Part shown: positions 9,696-18,494 of the stretch, piece by piece
Layout of the letters: each line of letters starts with the position of its first letter
How positions within the stretch are numbered: the first letter of the stretch is position 1
Source: Euprymna scolopes
Lineage: Eukaryota; Mollusca; Cephalopoda; Sepiida; Sepiolidae
DNA length: 20,958 nt
Assembly (NCBI GenBank): GCA_024364805.1
Contig: CM044488.1
Location: 30,902,082-30,923,039, forward strand
Direction of reading: 5' to 3'
Position numbers and translations under genes: made by a program
Notes under the pieces: generated by a model
What the model saw: only the letters and a program-made list of their open reading frames with translations
Told to the model about the DNA's origin: nothing
Databases searched by the model: none

Positions 9696-9936
9696 TGTTA
9701 TGTTCACAAAATGGGATGTCAAAATCATGGATATTCTAATAAAAATAAACTAACTCATTATAATTAAACTTACAATTTATTCACAGCAGAAGCCTTAAAT
9801 TATTTACAGAATAATATTCATGTATTAGCGAAGCCGCCATATTGTCCTCTGTTGCTCTCTTGAACACTAGTCTTCTTTAAAGATCTGTAAAGGGCGATAA
9901 CTCTTTATTAGTTATTCCCCTTTGATCGCTTTAACA
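9696..9936 (-). repeat. 5' LTR of the Gypsy element
   Basis: Partner of 5278-5522. On the element strand it begins TGTTAAAGCGATC at 9936 and appears to end ACATAACA at 9696. The LTR of the second Gypsy element in this window ends in the related ATATAACA. The sequence just inside (about 9672-9695) is where the primer binding site should be, but it is too decayed to assign a tRNA. Confidence 0.8.
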
Positions 9937-10134
9937 ATGACTAACTTAATCACATAAAGAGAGTCCCCCATTATTGAATAAAGTATCCTTGATTATTTTC
10001 AATTCTTCATCCAATTTAAGTTTTGAACAAATAAAGGCACTATGTGTTAGACTCCAAATTAAATTATATACATGCATGGTTCTGGTGTCCAGTAAATTGC
10101 CTGAATACAAGATAATGTTATATTTATTTACCAA
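9937..10134 (-). pseudogene. Penelope-like element, 5' piece (end of reverse transcriptase)
   Basis: The minus strand reads YNLIWSLTHSAFICSKLKLD and then EELKIIKDTLFNNG, a pattern typical of the end of PLE reverse transcriptases (RA...ICS...EL..I...L..NG). It runs up to the Gypsy boundary at 9936. On the other side of the Gypsy element (from 5277 down) comes the material expected next in a PLE, so both belong to one older copy. The rest of the reverse transcriptase, which would lie above 10134, is not seen. Confidence 0.55.
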
Positions 10135-10261
10135 TACAATATATACAATGTTATATATATTTACCGAGACTAGAGGTTATATTTATGGCCTAAGGCAATG
10201 TTACATGTGTGATAGTACAATCAGGTTATCATACATCCACGTGGCTCAGAGTTACAGAAAA

Positions 10262-10780
10262 ACACCAGCTGTGTCTTAACAGGATTAAATGAAACAAGTC
10301 ATTTCCTACCCCAATCTACAACTAAATCCAAATAAACCTGCAGATTCAATTGATCGAAAGGAGATGGGCAAGAAGCAACATCAAAATAGAGAATGGTATC
10401 AGCAGCAATAGATGTTGATACCATTCGGAATAATATTCCCGGGAAGGTCATTGATGTAGAGAGGAAACAGAGTTGGTCCTAGAATAGAGCCCTAAGAAAC
10501 ACCAGCATTGGTAGGAAAAGAGAATGATGAGAATCAAAAAAACTTGCAATTTTCATTCAGAAAGAAAAGGCCTAATAATGTCAAAAACCTCATCATAAAT
10601 ACCATAACCATAAAGTTTATGCCACATTGACAAATGCCTTCGAAATTTCAAGCACAATGGTCTTACCCTCTCCTGAATTGTCCATAAACTGACTGATCCA
10701 CTCAGTGACAAGTTAAAAGATTGGCAGATGAACAAAAACCATAAAAGCAATACTGAACATCACTAATGCTACAATACTTT
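10262..10780 (-). pseudogene. CR1-like LINE reverse transcriptase fragment
   Basis: Minus-strand pieces line up with a CR1-type LINE reverse transcriptase. ADLLTCH- and WHKLYGYGIYDEVFDIIRPF-like text is followed by NAGVS, GSILGPTLF (about 10465-10492), YINDLPG (10442-10462), a decayed YxDD block near 10400-10425 that reads IAADTIL, and VDWGRK (about 10298-10315) followed by LVSFNPVKT. The frame shifts several times and has stops, including one after NAGVS and one after VDWGRK. The endonuclease and C-terminal part are missing. LINE reverse transcriptases copy their RNA at a nicked target site. This copy is dead and truncated at both ends. Confidence 0.8.
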
Positions 10781-12304
10781 AAAAATGTATCCATTAAAAA
10801 AGTTAGAACTCAGATTTCAGTTTTTTGTATATAAAATGCATTAAAATTCAACTAATACTAGAACTGTTTAAAAATCAATATATTGGAAGATTTCTTTCGT
10901 ATTAACACCTTCCTCACCAAAATATGCGATTCTACCCCTTTTTAAGGCAATTACATATGAACACTTTGAAAAACTTGGCAGCAGAAAAAAATATAAATTT
11001 AAAAATTTTATGTAAAATAATCTGATTTCATAAGAGTTAACCAATTTTTTAATGAAAAATAAATCCTGTTTTTTGCTTAAAATTTGTTTTAGATGATTAT
11101 TTGGGGTTTTAAGAGGGTCTTTGTGTGAAAAAGGGGCTCGTCTTGCTACTTAAGATTTTGAGTTAGCCATAAGGCTAGGGTCGAACATAAAGACTTTGCA
11201 GAAAAAAAAAAAAAAAAAAAAAATATTTCAGAGTGAAAGATTAGTTTTACATATTCCATAATTTCCACACCATTCAAGTGTTTTAGTGCAATTAATTTTT
11301 CTATGGGACAAATGTGTTTTTAAGATGGTTGGTATGATGAGGACTAGTTGCTTAGATTAAGGGTTGGTGATAGGATTAAGGGATTTTTCTTTAAGTGTGT
11401 GTATGTGTGTGAGGTGAGGGGGCTTGTACTGATTTAGGAATAACAGTATAACATGTTCAAGGGAAGGCATTTTTAAGAGGTGAACTTGTCACTTAATATA
11501 CCTCTTTCCCACAGAAGAGAAGTTGTGAGCCTGTCTCTGCTTTATTCTTATTTTCATGGCAAGTGCTCATTTGAGCTTTAATCTATGCCCCCGCCCCCTC
11601 GCCAAACTTTCATGAAAAACACTTGTCTAGCCAAAACTATTACCAATAATTTCCCCCACTATCTGTGCCGAAACCTAAACGTAGATTCCATGAACAAAGC
11701 TTCTTTCTTAGAACTGCATTCCTGTGAACTCTTCCGTTTGCCTGCTTTTCAGCTGACTACAATTTGATTTTCAGCAAGTCCAACAAACAAGTTCTTGATG
11801 AATCGTCCCTCGAAGTAATCCAATTTACAAAATCTTCACTACTTATGGGATTATAGCGTAGTAATCATAACTAATATATACCCATTATACCCTTATCCTT
11901 GAGTGGCCTTTAGGTTTAGAGCGCTTGAAAAAAATATCGTGATTTTAGAGCGCTAAGACAAGATTGGATTCATTTTACACTGAATTATGTGAAACTGTTC
12001 CTCCTTCACTCTAAATTATTTATTTTTCACCAATGACATTCACATGTAATCACCTAAAAAAAAAAATAATAAAAAAAAAAAGTTAAACGTAGAATCTTAT
12101 TTAGTTTTTTCTAAATTGGTGACTAGAAAGTAATGTTATAACAAGTTTGAAAATTGAATATGCTTGAAGATAGAATATATTTTGAAATCAGTATTTCTTG
12201 AAGGAGCCACAAACTTAAAGTTAATGCTATTTTTTCTGTATATGCTAATTTACAAAACTGTCATCGATTTTTATAAACAGCTGTTGCATTATAATTATTA
12301 GCGA
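10781..12304. other. Long stretch without recognisable genes
   Basis: AT-rich, with a 22-A run (11202-11223), a short GT-rich patch (about 11394-11412) and small open frames without family features (for example 11585-11767). A stretch before the A run (GGGTCGAAC near 11179) is B-box-like, but no A box pairs with it. I see nothing firm here. Confidence 0.5.
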
Positions 12305-12410
12305 CTAGCAGGACCTATTAACCAGCGTCGCTAGAATGTTGGGTGTGTTTATACTATGCTCGGGCAGGTCATAAGAAAAATACACAACTTTGCATACACA
12401 AACATAACAA
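12305..12410 (-). mobile_element. Helitron 3' end (minus strand, degenerate)
   Basis: On the minus strand the sequence ends GACGCTGGTTAATAGGTCCT, then GCTAG, followed by a host T at 12304. The CTAG end before T is the classic CTRR-T terminus of Helitrons, which move by rolling-circle replication without target-site duplications. The same terminal block recurs at 18383 with two changes. The hairpin upstream is degenerate. The body should extend to the right, but its 5' end (host A, then TC) is not identified; 12410 is only the limit of the similar-looking part. Confidence 0.55.
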
Positions 12411-13353
12411 AAAAAAAATCGCAACTTCACATGTGCAATAATAACGTGATTAAGTAAATTATACCCATGTAAAGTTAGTGAAACATTTTAATAAAAAAAC
12501 AATAAAAACAAAAGGAAACGATTGTTTTATATCCTGTGTTCGTAATAATATTTTAGTAAAAGCAAATTATCATATCGTATGTATTACAAAAAATTAAATA
12601 TAATTATGAATCCTTTTTTTTTATAAGTGTCACTGTAACTGAAGTCAATAAATAACAAGGTAAATAAATAAGTAAAAGAAAACTCCAACAAATAAGTACA
12701 CGCGCCAAATTTCATTCAACTTTCTACAGGAAAAAAAAAAAACAAAAAAAAACTTGTTTTTACATTTTTATTTAGCGAATCTATATATAAATTCATATTC
12801 CTGTCTGTTTGTTCACAATTTGATTAATATATACAAAATGTGTTTTACTTTAATCTTTCATTTATTTCTATATATAGTACGATACTTGGAAAAATATACA
12901 ATTAAGAGATCACCTTATTTGCATATGACATTAAGAAAAATTGATTTTACTAAATAGTGATATCTTAGTTAATGTTTTTAGCGAGAGAATTATACAAAAA
13001 TTATATTGATAATATATTTAATTGAATTTATTTAGGAATTAATATTTCCAACAGTGACCTTTTTTTAAAACTTTTTTTTGAAGAGTTATTTGCCCCTAGA
13101 TGTTATTCATAAAAAACAAAAAAACAAAAAAAAAAAAAACGTTTACCAAATATCATTTGGTAATTTCATACAGTTTCTCGCTGGAAAAATAATTCTGTGT
13201 AGATAGAAAAAATGTTTGGCTTTCATTGTGTTTTTTTTTTTAAATATTAAAAAAAAAACAAACAAAGAAACCCACTTACAAAAAAAATGAAAAGATTTCA
13301 TTTGTTTTATTTTATTCCTTACGGCAATACAGAAATTGGTAAATTTTTACCAC
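12411..13353. other. AT-rich DNA without recognisable genes
   Basis: Very AT-rich with many short A and T runs. The open frame at 12754-12957 shows no family features. A short perfect palindrome (TACCAAAT-ATC-ATTTGGTA, near 13143-13161) is the only structure noted. Part may be Helitron body. Confidence 0.4.
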
Positions 13354-13534
13354 GTAATTCAGTGTCGTTTAATACCTAAAAAAATGAAGATCTACTGCCC
13401 CCCCCCTAAATTCCACAATTTACATTTTTTCTTTTTTCGCATTAATTTCATCGATTACAAACTTTACAAACAATTAGAAAGGTAACTTTATACGATGTGA
13501 CCTAGCGGCGTTTAACCCCTAAAAAAAATAAAAA

Positions 13535-13572
<38 letters not shown>

Positions 13573-13581
13573 AAGATCTAC
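13354..13581. repeat. Spaced direct repeat with an expanded A tract
   Basis: A block of about 42 bp (about 13354-13397), with GTCGTTTAATACCTAAAAAAA followed by TGAAGATCTACT, recurs at 13494-13581 as GGCGTTTAACCCCTAAAAAAA, followed by a long A-rich stretch and then TGAAGATCTACT. In the second copy the A stretch has grown to include a 34-A run (13537-13570). The start-to-start offset is about 140 bp. Confidence 0.7.
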
Positions 13582-13783
13582 TTTTTTCAGCCTAGTACAT
13601 TTAAAACAGTCTTCATAAATATTTTGAAAGAAATTTTGAAAAAAATAAATAACATGTTAGAGTGGGGGATCACTTTTCTATATAAATTTAACGTAAAATA
13701 AGCACCCACTTTTTGGCCACCAAGCATCCAATGAGACAGGTCACCTCTAGCATTTTTTCAAGTTTGGCGATTGAGGGGGACGT

Positions 13784-13980
13784 CAAAATCTGACAAATAC
13801 AATTTTTTTTTCTCGTGTGTGGGAGGGGAGGAATTACATTGGAAGCATAAAATAATGATAAATTTAATTATTTCTTATGAGACCATTCTGTACTTTCACC
13901 TAACAATTTATCAAACAAAAAGCCCAAAATATGACAAATTCAATTTATGGGAATTGCATTCAAAACATAAAACGACAAAT
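13784..13980. repeat. Imperfect direct repeat, about 137 bp apart
   Basis: CAAAATCTGACAAATACAATT (near 13784) and CAAAATATGACAAATTCAAT (near 13924) start two similar blocks that also share GGAATTRCATT and CATAAAA further on. The offset is close to that of the neighbouring pair at 13354 and 13494, so an older tandem arrangement is possible. A C9 run follows near 14001. Confidence 0.5.
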
Positions 13981-14049
13981 AAAAAACAAATCCAAACGCC
14001 TCCCCCCCCCAAAAAAAAGACAGTAAAAAGGTGCCATCACAAAAAAATA

Positions 14050-14526
14050 AAGGTAAATGTGTAGTTTAGCGGCATAAATTATTTGACAGACAAAAAAAAA
14101 ATATATAAAAACTATTTTTATAGAAAACATTATAAGGCCCAAAAGTTGAAATAAAAAAAATAAAAAATTCATTTTTATGTTTTTTATCATTTTTTTATTG
14201 GACTAAATGTGCACACCTTACACATTTAAAATTTCCCTTTTAGGCTTGGCAGATTGGCCTTTTTAAGGCTAAATTTGGCCTTTTTACGCTCTTTCATGAA
14301 AGAAAAAAAAAATATGGCAGCCAAAAACAAAGTTCATGAAAGACCTTAAAAAGGCCAAATTTTAAAAGCAATATAGCAGCCTCGAATAAATATAAATGAT
14401 AAAAAATAATAAAAATGAAATTTTTTTTCTGGTTTTATTTCAGCCTGTGTTTTATATAAAAATAAATAGTTTTTGTATTTATTTTGTCTGGCAAATAATT
14501 TAAGTCACTAAACTACACATTTACCA
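14050..14526. mobile_element. Palindromic fold-back (MITE-like) element
   Basis: The left arm begins GGTAAATGTGTAGTTTAG and the right arm ends CTAAACTACACATTTACC, an exact 18-bp inverted repeat. Similarity continues inward for about 140 bp (14051-14196 against 14392-14526), with small gaps. The centre holds a second inverted repeat, 14269-14300 against 14331-14361, built on TTTGGCCTTTTTA and TTTCATGAA. The whole could fold into one long hairpin. It encodes nothing. Flanks are A-rich (AAAATAAA-like on both sides), so a target-site duplication cannot be judged. Fits a non-autonomous DNA transposon; superfamily not assigned. Confidence 0.8.
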
Positions 14527-14814
14527 AAATAAAAAAATAAATGCACATATTAATGTCTATAAACGTCATTTTTTTAGGTTCACAAAATCCTGTGTTTTCT
14601 TAAGACAGTGATCCCTCCTGCCGAAATATCTGGTGCAGAGGGCATCAGATACTTCTTTTTGAGGGCAATTAAATTTACATGTTTTTATCTGTTCTTTTAT
14701 TTTGGAAATTGTTGTGGGGGTATCCACGTTACCCATAATGAAAATAATTAGTATAGCAGGCGTGTTTTAAATGGAACTTCATGTCACCCAGGCAATGCTG
14801 GGTACCCATACTAG
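14527..14814 (+). mobile_element. Helitron 3' end (plus strand, well formed)
   Basis: A perfect 6-bp stem with a 6-base loop, ACCCAG-GCAATG-CTGGGT (14786-14803), is followed 7 bases later by CTAG (14811-14814) and a host T. A short GC-rich hairpin just before CTRR-T is the Helitron 3' terminus. The upstream limit given is simply the end of the palindromic element at 14526; no TC start was identified, and no Rep/helicase coding is present. The sequence is presumably a non-autonomous or truncated copy. Confidence 0.65.
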
Positions 14815-14867
14815 TAAACAATTATATTTGAAAAACCATGTTTAATATTTTTATAATCCAACAACAG

Positions 14868-15491
14868 TGCTGAAATTCAGGTTTTCGATTGTAAAACAAA
14901 ACTAATTTTTTTGATAAATCTCCGTGTGGCGTACTGCTGACTTATTTTTTCTAAATAATTAAATTGAATAAAGTTTATTTTTACAATAATGTGTATACAT
15001 TTAACTAGCGACTAAACATAAAAATATATATAAAAATATGTGTATTATTTTTAAAAAGTCAAAGTTATGCAATTGGAACGAAGTTAGCTTCTTTTTTTTT
15101 TAATTAACGAAACTTCATCCCAGTTGCATGGACTGGATTTAAAAATACTAAACGTGTTTTTTTCATATATATTTTTACATTTAGATCGCTAGACAAATGT
15201 ATAAACATTCTTGTAAAAATAAACTTTATTCAATTTTATTATTTAGAAAAAAATAATTCAGTGGTACACAAAACAATTTTATCAAAGCATAGTTTTGTTT
15301 AAGAAAAAAAAGCTAAATTTATTCCCGTTGCATAATTTTGATTTTTAACGCTAGATAAATGTATAAACATTCTTATAAAAATAAACTTTATTCAAATTTA
15401 TTCTTTAGGAAAAACAATACAGCAGTACGCCACACAGATTTATCAAAAAAATTATTTTTGTTTTACAATTGAAAACATTGACTTCAGCTCC
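14868..15491. repeat. Three-copy fold-back structure
   Basis: A unit of about 200 bp occurs once forward (14868-15091) and twice in inverse orientation (about 15104-15300 and 15303-15491). Shared blocks include GATTGTAAAACAAAACTAAT at the outer end, GTGTGGCGTACTGCTG, GAATAAAGTTTATTTTTACA, CTAGCG and an inner TATGCAAYNGGAAYGAAGTT-like end. The outer ends of the first and last copies are the most alike. The inner ends meet head to head around an 11-base T run (15091-15101). No coding capacity. It starts only 54 bp after the Helitron terminus at 14814. Confidence 0.75.
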
Positions 15492-16299
15492 AGTAAAATG
15501 ACTTATTTCTGTCTCTCTCACTCCCACTCTATCTGTAACTTTCCCTCCCTCCGAGTTACTATAAACAGGAGTTGTATCGTGTAGCTGGTCATGATGTGTC
15601 ATTAATCAATTATGTTTTGTGAGTGTGATATTTTCACAAATAAATAATATAAGTTCAGAGTTTCTAAGTGGAACAAATCCGTGAATAATAAAATGTAAGA
15701 TTATGCACGTACCGAAAATGTTGGAATTGTAGAATGAATACTTCTCACCCAATCAGCAGCGCCGGGTATTTTAAAGGGGAAATCATCATTTGTGTCAGAT
15801 GTAAAGGTAAGAGTATACGTTTGTGTAGGAAATCTGTAGTTAATGACGGTTAACACCCAGGAAAAGTAGGAAAAAGTATAAAGGAACCCTGTGTAGAATG
15901 GTGTCATAAGAATAGTCGGTAAAGTGAGGGTAAAATTTTAGCTAGTTCCTCTTTAGGTTAGGATGATGATGGTCATGGCACTCCTCGGACTAAATGTAAT
16001 TTTTTAATATTACGAAACAATTTATGTAATTGGTCTATAGCTAGATAACGTAATGGTTAATGACATAAACAGTCATTTTTTTATGTGCCATCTGCTGCCG
16101 TCAACCTAAGGTAGTTTCGTTCAGAGGGGAAAAATTAATGAAAAGAAAATATTGTTTCAGATAGGGTAGTTAAAAATTGTTACTATGAATGGAGAAAAAA
16201 TACAATATTTATGCATAAAAATAAAGAGATTGATTTACTTACTAGTTGGAATACAAAAAATATTTAAAAAATGTTTGTTACTTGTCATGTTGAAGCCTT

Positions 16300-16333
<34 letters not shown>

Positions 16334-17056
16334 GTGGGCAAGTTTATTTTATATTCTGACAATAAGATGTTTTCTCCAAATTTTAAGACAATATTCCATA
16401 TAAAAATGGGAACAAACTTTTAAAAGAATTGAAGGTTCATAAACAAAGTTAGCAAAATTGATATTTAATAGCATTAAGATTTACATCACTTTATTTGCTC
16501 AATACTATCATGTAGATTATTGTTTATTAATGTATGTGAAAGGATATTCATTTCCGAACAAAAGAATGGTATTGAGAACTCCAAGTGCTTTGAGTTTTAT
16601 GACTATTTCAGTAGAACTGCCTTGAAATCTGATTATCCGATTTTATGATCACTGGATATTGCTAATTAATTTTTTCCCTCTTAGAGTCCAAAAATGATTC
16701 TGTAATATAATAGAATCCCACTATCTACCAAGCTTCTACCCCTGTCTCATCACTTCAATGTTGCATCTCTGTGCTGGTTTTACAAGTATTTTAATAGAAT
16801 GTGCTCCAATAAAATTGCTGCTTTAGAGCCCCTTTAACATAAATATACTCGAAATACCAGACAATTGGCTAAATCCAACCATTTCACTATAGAAGTCCCT
16901 AAGTGTTAGAAAGATTTCTACTTTAATAGTTCTTTACTGTTCAACTCCCTTTGATCCCTAATTCAAACAGTAGTTCCTTACATCTCAATGTGCATTTTTG
17001 GGGGGTTGAAAACAAGTAAAAAAATTATTATAATGAAAAACACAAACATCACTCAC
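15492..17056. other. Unassigned, probably intronic DNA downstream of the SBNO exon
   Basis: Nothing firmly recognisable. It contains a 27-A run (16304-16330) and a minus-strand open frame at 15701-15907 discussed among the findings. If the SBNO exon is part of a live gene, this is its downstream intron; the next expected SBNO exon text was not found here. Confidence 0.5.
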
Positions 17057-17210
17057 CACTTTGACAGATTTATTATAGGTTTCAACAAAATTTGGAGGGA
17101 GATGAATTTCTTCAATTCGAAAAGAAGTTCCTCCAAAACTTAACTGCCTTGCAATGTACATTCCTCGAAGTTTCATATCCATAGCCACAAGCTCCATAGC
17201 ACCGACACCA
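17057..17210 (-). CDS. SBNO: Internal exon of strawberry notch (SBNO) helicase homologue
   Basis: A 154-bp exon. After one base that completes a split codon, it encodes 51 residues starting [20 protein letters not shown] and continuing [20 protein letters not shown] to YNKSVKV. This closely matches the highly conserved start of the C-terminal helicase domain of animal SBNO proteins, as I recall it ([25 protein letters not shown]...FRIEEIPL). SBNO proteins are nuclear DExD/H-type helicase-like regulators; in Drosophila strawberry notch works with Notch signalling. The acceptor is a long pyrimidine tract, then TGCTTAG, before TGGTGTCGG. The donor is GTG followed by GTGAGT. The exon is open throughout with no damage, so I take it as live. 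Whether it is SBNO1- or SBNO2-like cannot be told. No other exon of the gene was recognised in the window. Confidence 0.88.
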
Positions 17211-17250
17211 CTAAGCACAAAACAAAAAAAAAAAAAACAAACATATCAAT
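17211..17250 (-). other. Splice acceptor and pyrimidine tract of the SBNO exon
   Basis: On the minus strand a run of T (complement of the A run at 17223-17235) leads to TTTTGTGCTTAG, with AG at 17212-17211. It is a strong animal-type 3' splice site. The matching donor GTGAGT lies at 17056-17051. Confidence 0.8.
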
Positions 17251-18382
17251 TGGTAATATCAACAATGCCATTATTTTCTGGTGTATGCATCATAGTTTTC
17301 TTTTGCTAAAAATTCTGAAAAGGAAAATTTTTCTAGTATTGTTTTTGGGGAGGTGGAGAGTCCTTGTATAATTTGAAAAATTTTTGAAACAATTTTGTGA
17401 CTTTTAGATAAAAAATATGTCCAATAATGTTTTGAACATACTCCCATTGTCTTCCCCGGTAAATTTTACATAGTACACATATACATTCGTTAACATTTTT
17501 TCTATAGGGAACATTTATTAGTAGTTATGTTTAAAGACGTGTTAAATATTGACGATAGAACGTGGTTTGGAAACCTGAAGTCAACAGTGAAAGGCAAATT
17601 ACTGAAAAAACTAGTAAGCATGTTGCCTACATCTCTCCAAATTAAGGTCTAAATTGCTGAACAAAAACCTTTTATACTTATTCTTTCTCTGTAGACTGCC
17701 AATAGAAAACAACATCTTAGCTAAATACTTCACTCAATCTAAAAGGACTTCTACTCAGGAGCACTGAGACACCTTATTTTTCTTTATTAAAAAAAAAAAA
17801 ATAAAACTGAGGAGGGTAACCCATGCTCAAAACATCTTTCATTTCCTTTTTAAATGTTAAATACATTAATTTTTTCTTTCATTCCTTCATAAAGTTTCTG
17901 TTAAAACGAAAATGAATTTTCATTTACTGAAAATTCAAATTCCTTAGCAACTATAGCAGTCTATAAATACCGTTTTAACTTGCTTTTAAAAACACAATGG
18001 ATAAAAGCACATACAAGTTAAATGATTTTCTTGTCTTTTCCATCAAATAAATATCTTAAATAATTTGACCAGAAACATGTGAAGAAAGTAATTTGTAAAT
18101 ATAACGACAGCCTCATTGGAAATGTCTTACTTTAAGTTTAATCATAACAGAATACCTCTAACTAAACATTTAACATTTTCAATATTCATGTCTATATTTT
18201 TTTAAAAATTCATTCTAGAATGTACATAAAACAAAAATTACCTCATGTTTACAGCTGCTTGAATATTATTAATGATACTAGAACAGTTTTCATAAAATCA
18301 ATAAGTGAAAACAATATGAAAAGAGACAAATATACATTGATAGTTTGGATACAAAATTAAAAAAAAATCTCGTATAAAAAAA
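17251..18382. other. Probable SBNO intron, no features recognised
   Basis: AT-rich DNA with no open frame of note and no repeat end I can identify. Upstream SBNO exons would be expected in this direction on the minus strand, but none of the text I would expect just before GVGAMEL is visible. Confidence 0.5.
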
Positions 18383-18490
18383 CTAACAGGACCTGTTAAC
18401 CAGCATTGCCCGATGGAAGTGTGCCCCTCTTCTCTCATAGAAAAACTAAAGTACATTTGTTGTTGATGATGTTGTTGCTCAACACCAACC
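18383..18490 (-). mobile_element. Helitron 3' end (minus strand)
   Basis: On the minus strand the sequence reads CGGGCAATGCTGG, then TTAACAGGTCCTG, then TTAG and a host T at 18382. It is the same terminal block as at 12305 (two differences in the last 22 bases). It shares GGCAATGCTGG with the clear terminus at 14814. The expected CTAG has become TTAG, so the end is slightly decayed. The element body should lie to the right; its start is not found. Confidence 0.5.
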
Positions 18491-18494
18491 CCCT

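Larger units (their letters stand above)
5278..9936 (-). mobile_element. Ty3/Gypsy LTR retrotransposon, full-length layout, old and broken
   Basis: A 4.66 kb fossil on the minus strand with both LTRs, a polypurine tract, and gag, protease, reverse transcriptase, RNase H and integrase regions in the order typical of Ty3/Gypsy. The LTRs are about 245 and 241 bp, begin TGTTA on the element strand, and look only about three quarters identical by eye, which points to an old insertion. The coding part carries many breaks (more than ten). Flanking 5-mers ATAAC (left) and ATGAC (right) may be a decayed target-site duplication. The element lies inside a Penelope-like element and contains a younger SINE-like insert. 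Protein similarity is closest, as I recall the families, to the K02A2.6-like group of animal Gypsy elements; the lineage is an inference. Confidence 0.9.

Noticed and set aside
11135-11223. SINE ending in the 22-A run
   Set aside because: There is a B-box-like GGGTCGAAC, but no A box at the right distance and no flanking duplication.
11585-11767. Plus-strand 60-residue open frame
   Set aside because: No recognisable features, and low complexity at its start (proline run from a C-rich patch).
12754-12957. Plus-strand 67-residue hydrophobic open frame as a membrane protein
   Set aside because: The hydrophobic look comes from T-rich DNA (Phe, Leu, Ile, Tyr codons); no other support.
13771-14190. 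Open frames on both strands around the palindromic element
   Set aside because: They run through A, C and T homopolymers and into the inverted repeat arm; composition explains them.
14575-14700. Coding remnant just inside the Helitron end (minus strand, KKKYLMPSAPDISAGG-like)
   Set aside because: It looked briefly protein-like, but I could not tie it to any family and the frame is short.
15405-15602. Minus-strand 65-residue open frame
   Set aside because: Its second half lies in the fold-back repeat and its first half shows no family features.
16185-16403. Plus-strand 72-residue open frame
   Set aside because: It is held open by the 27-A run (a lysine run) and has no other support.
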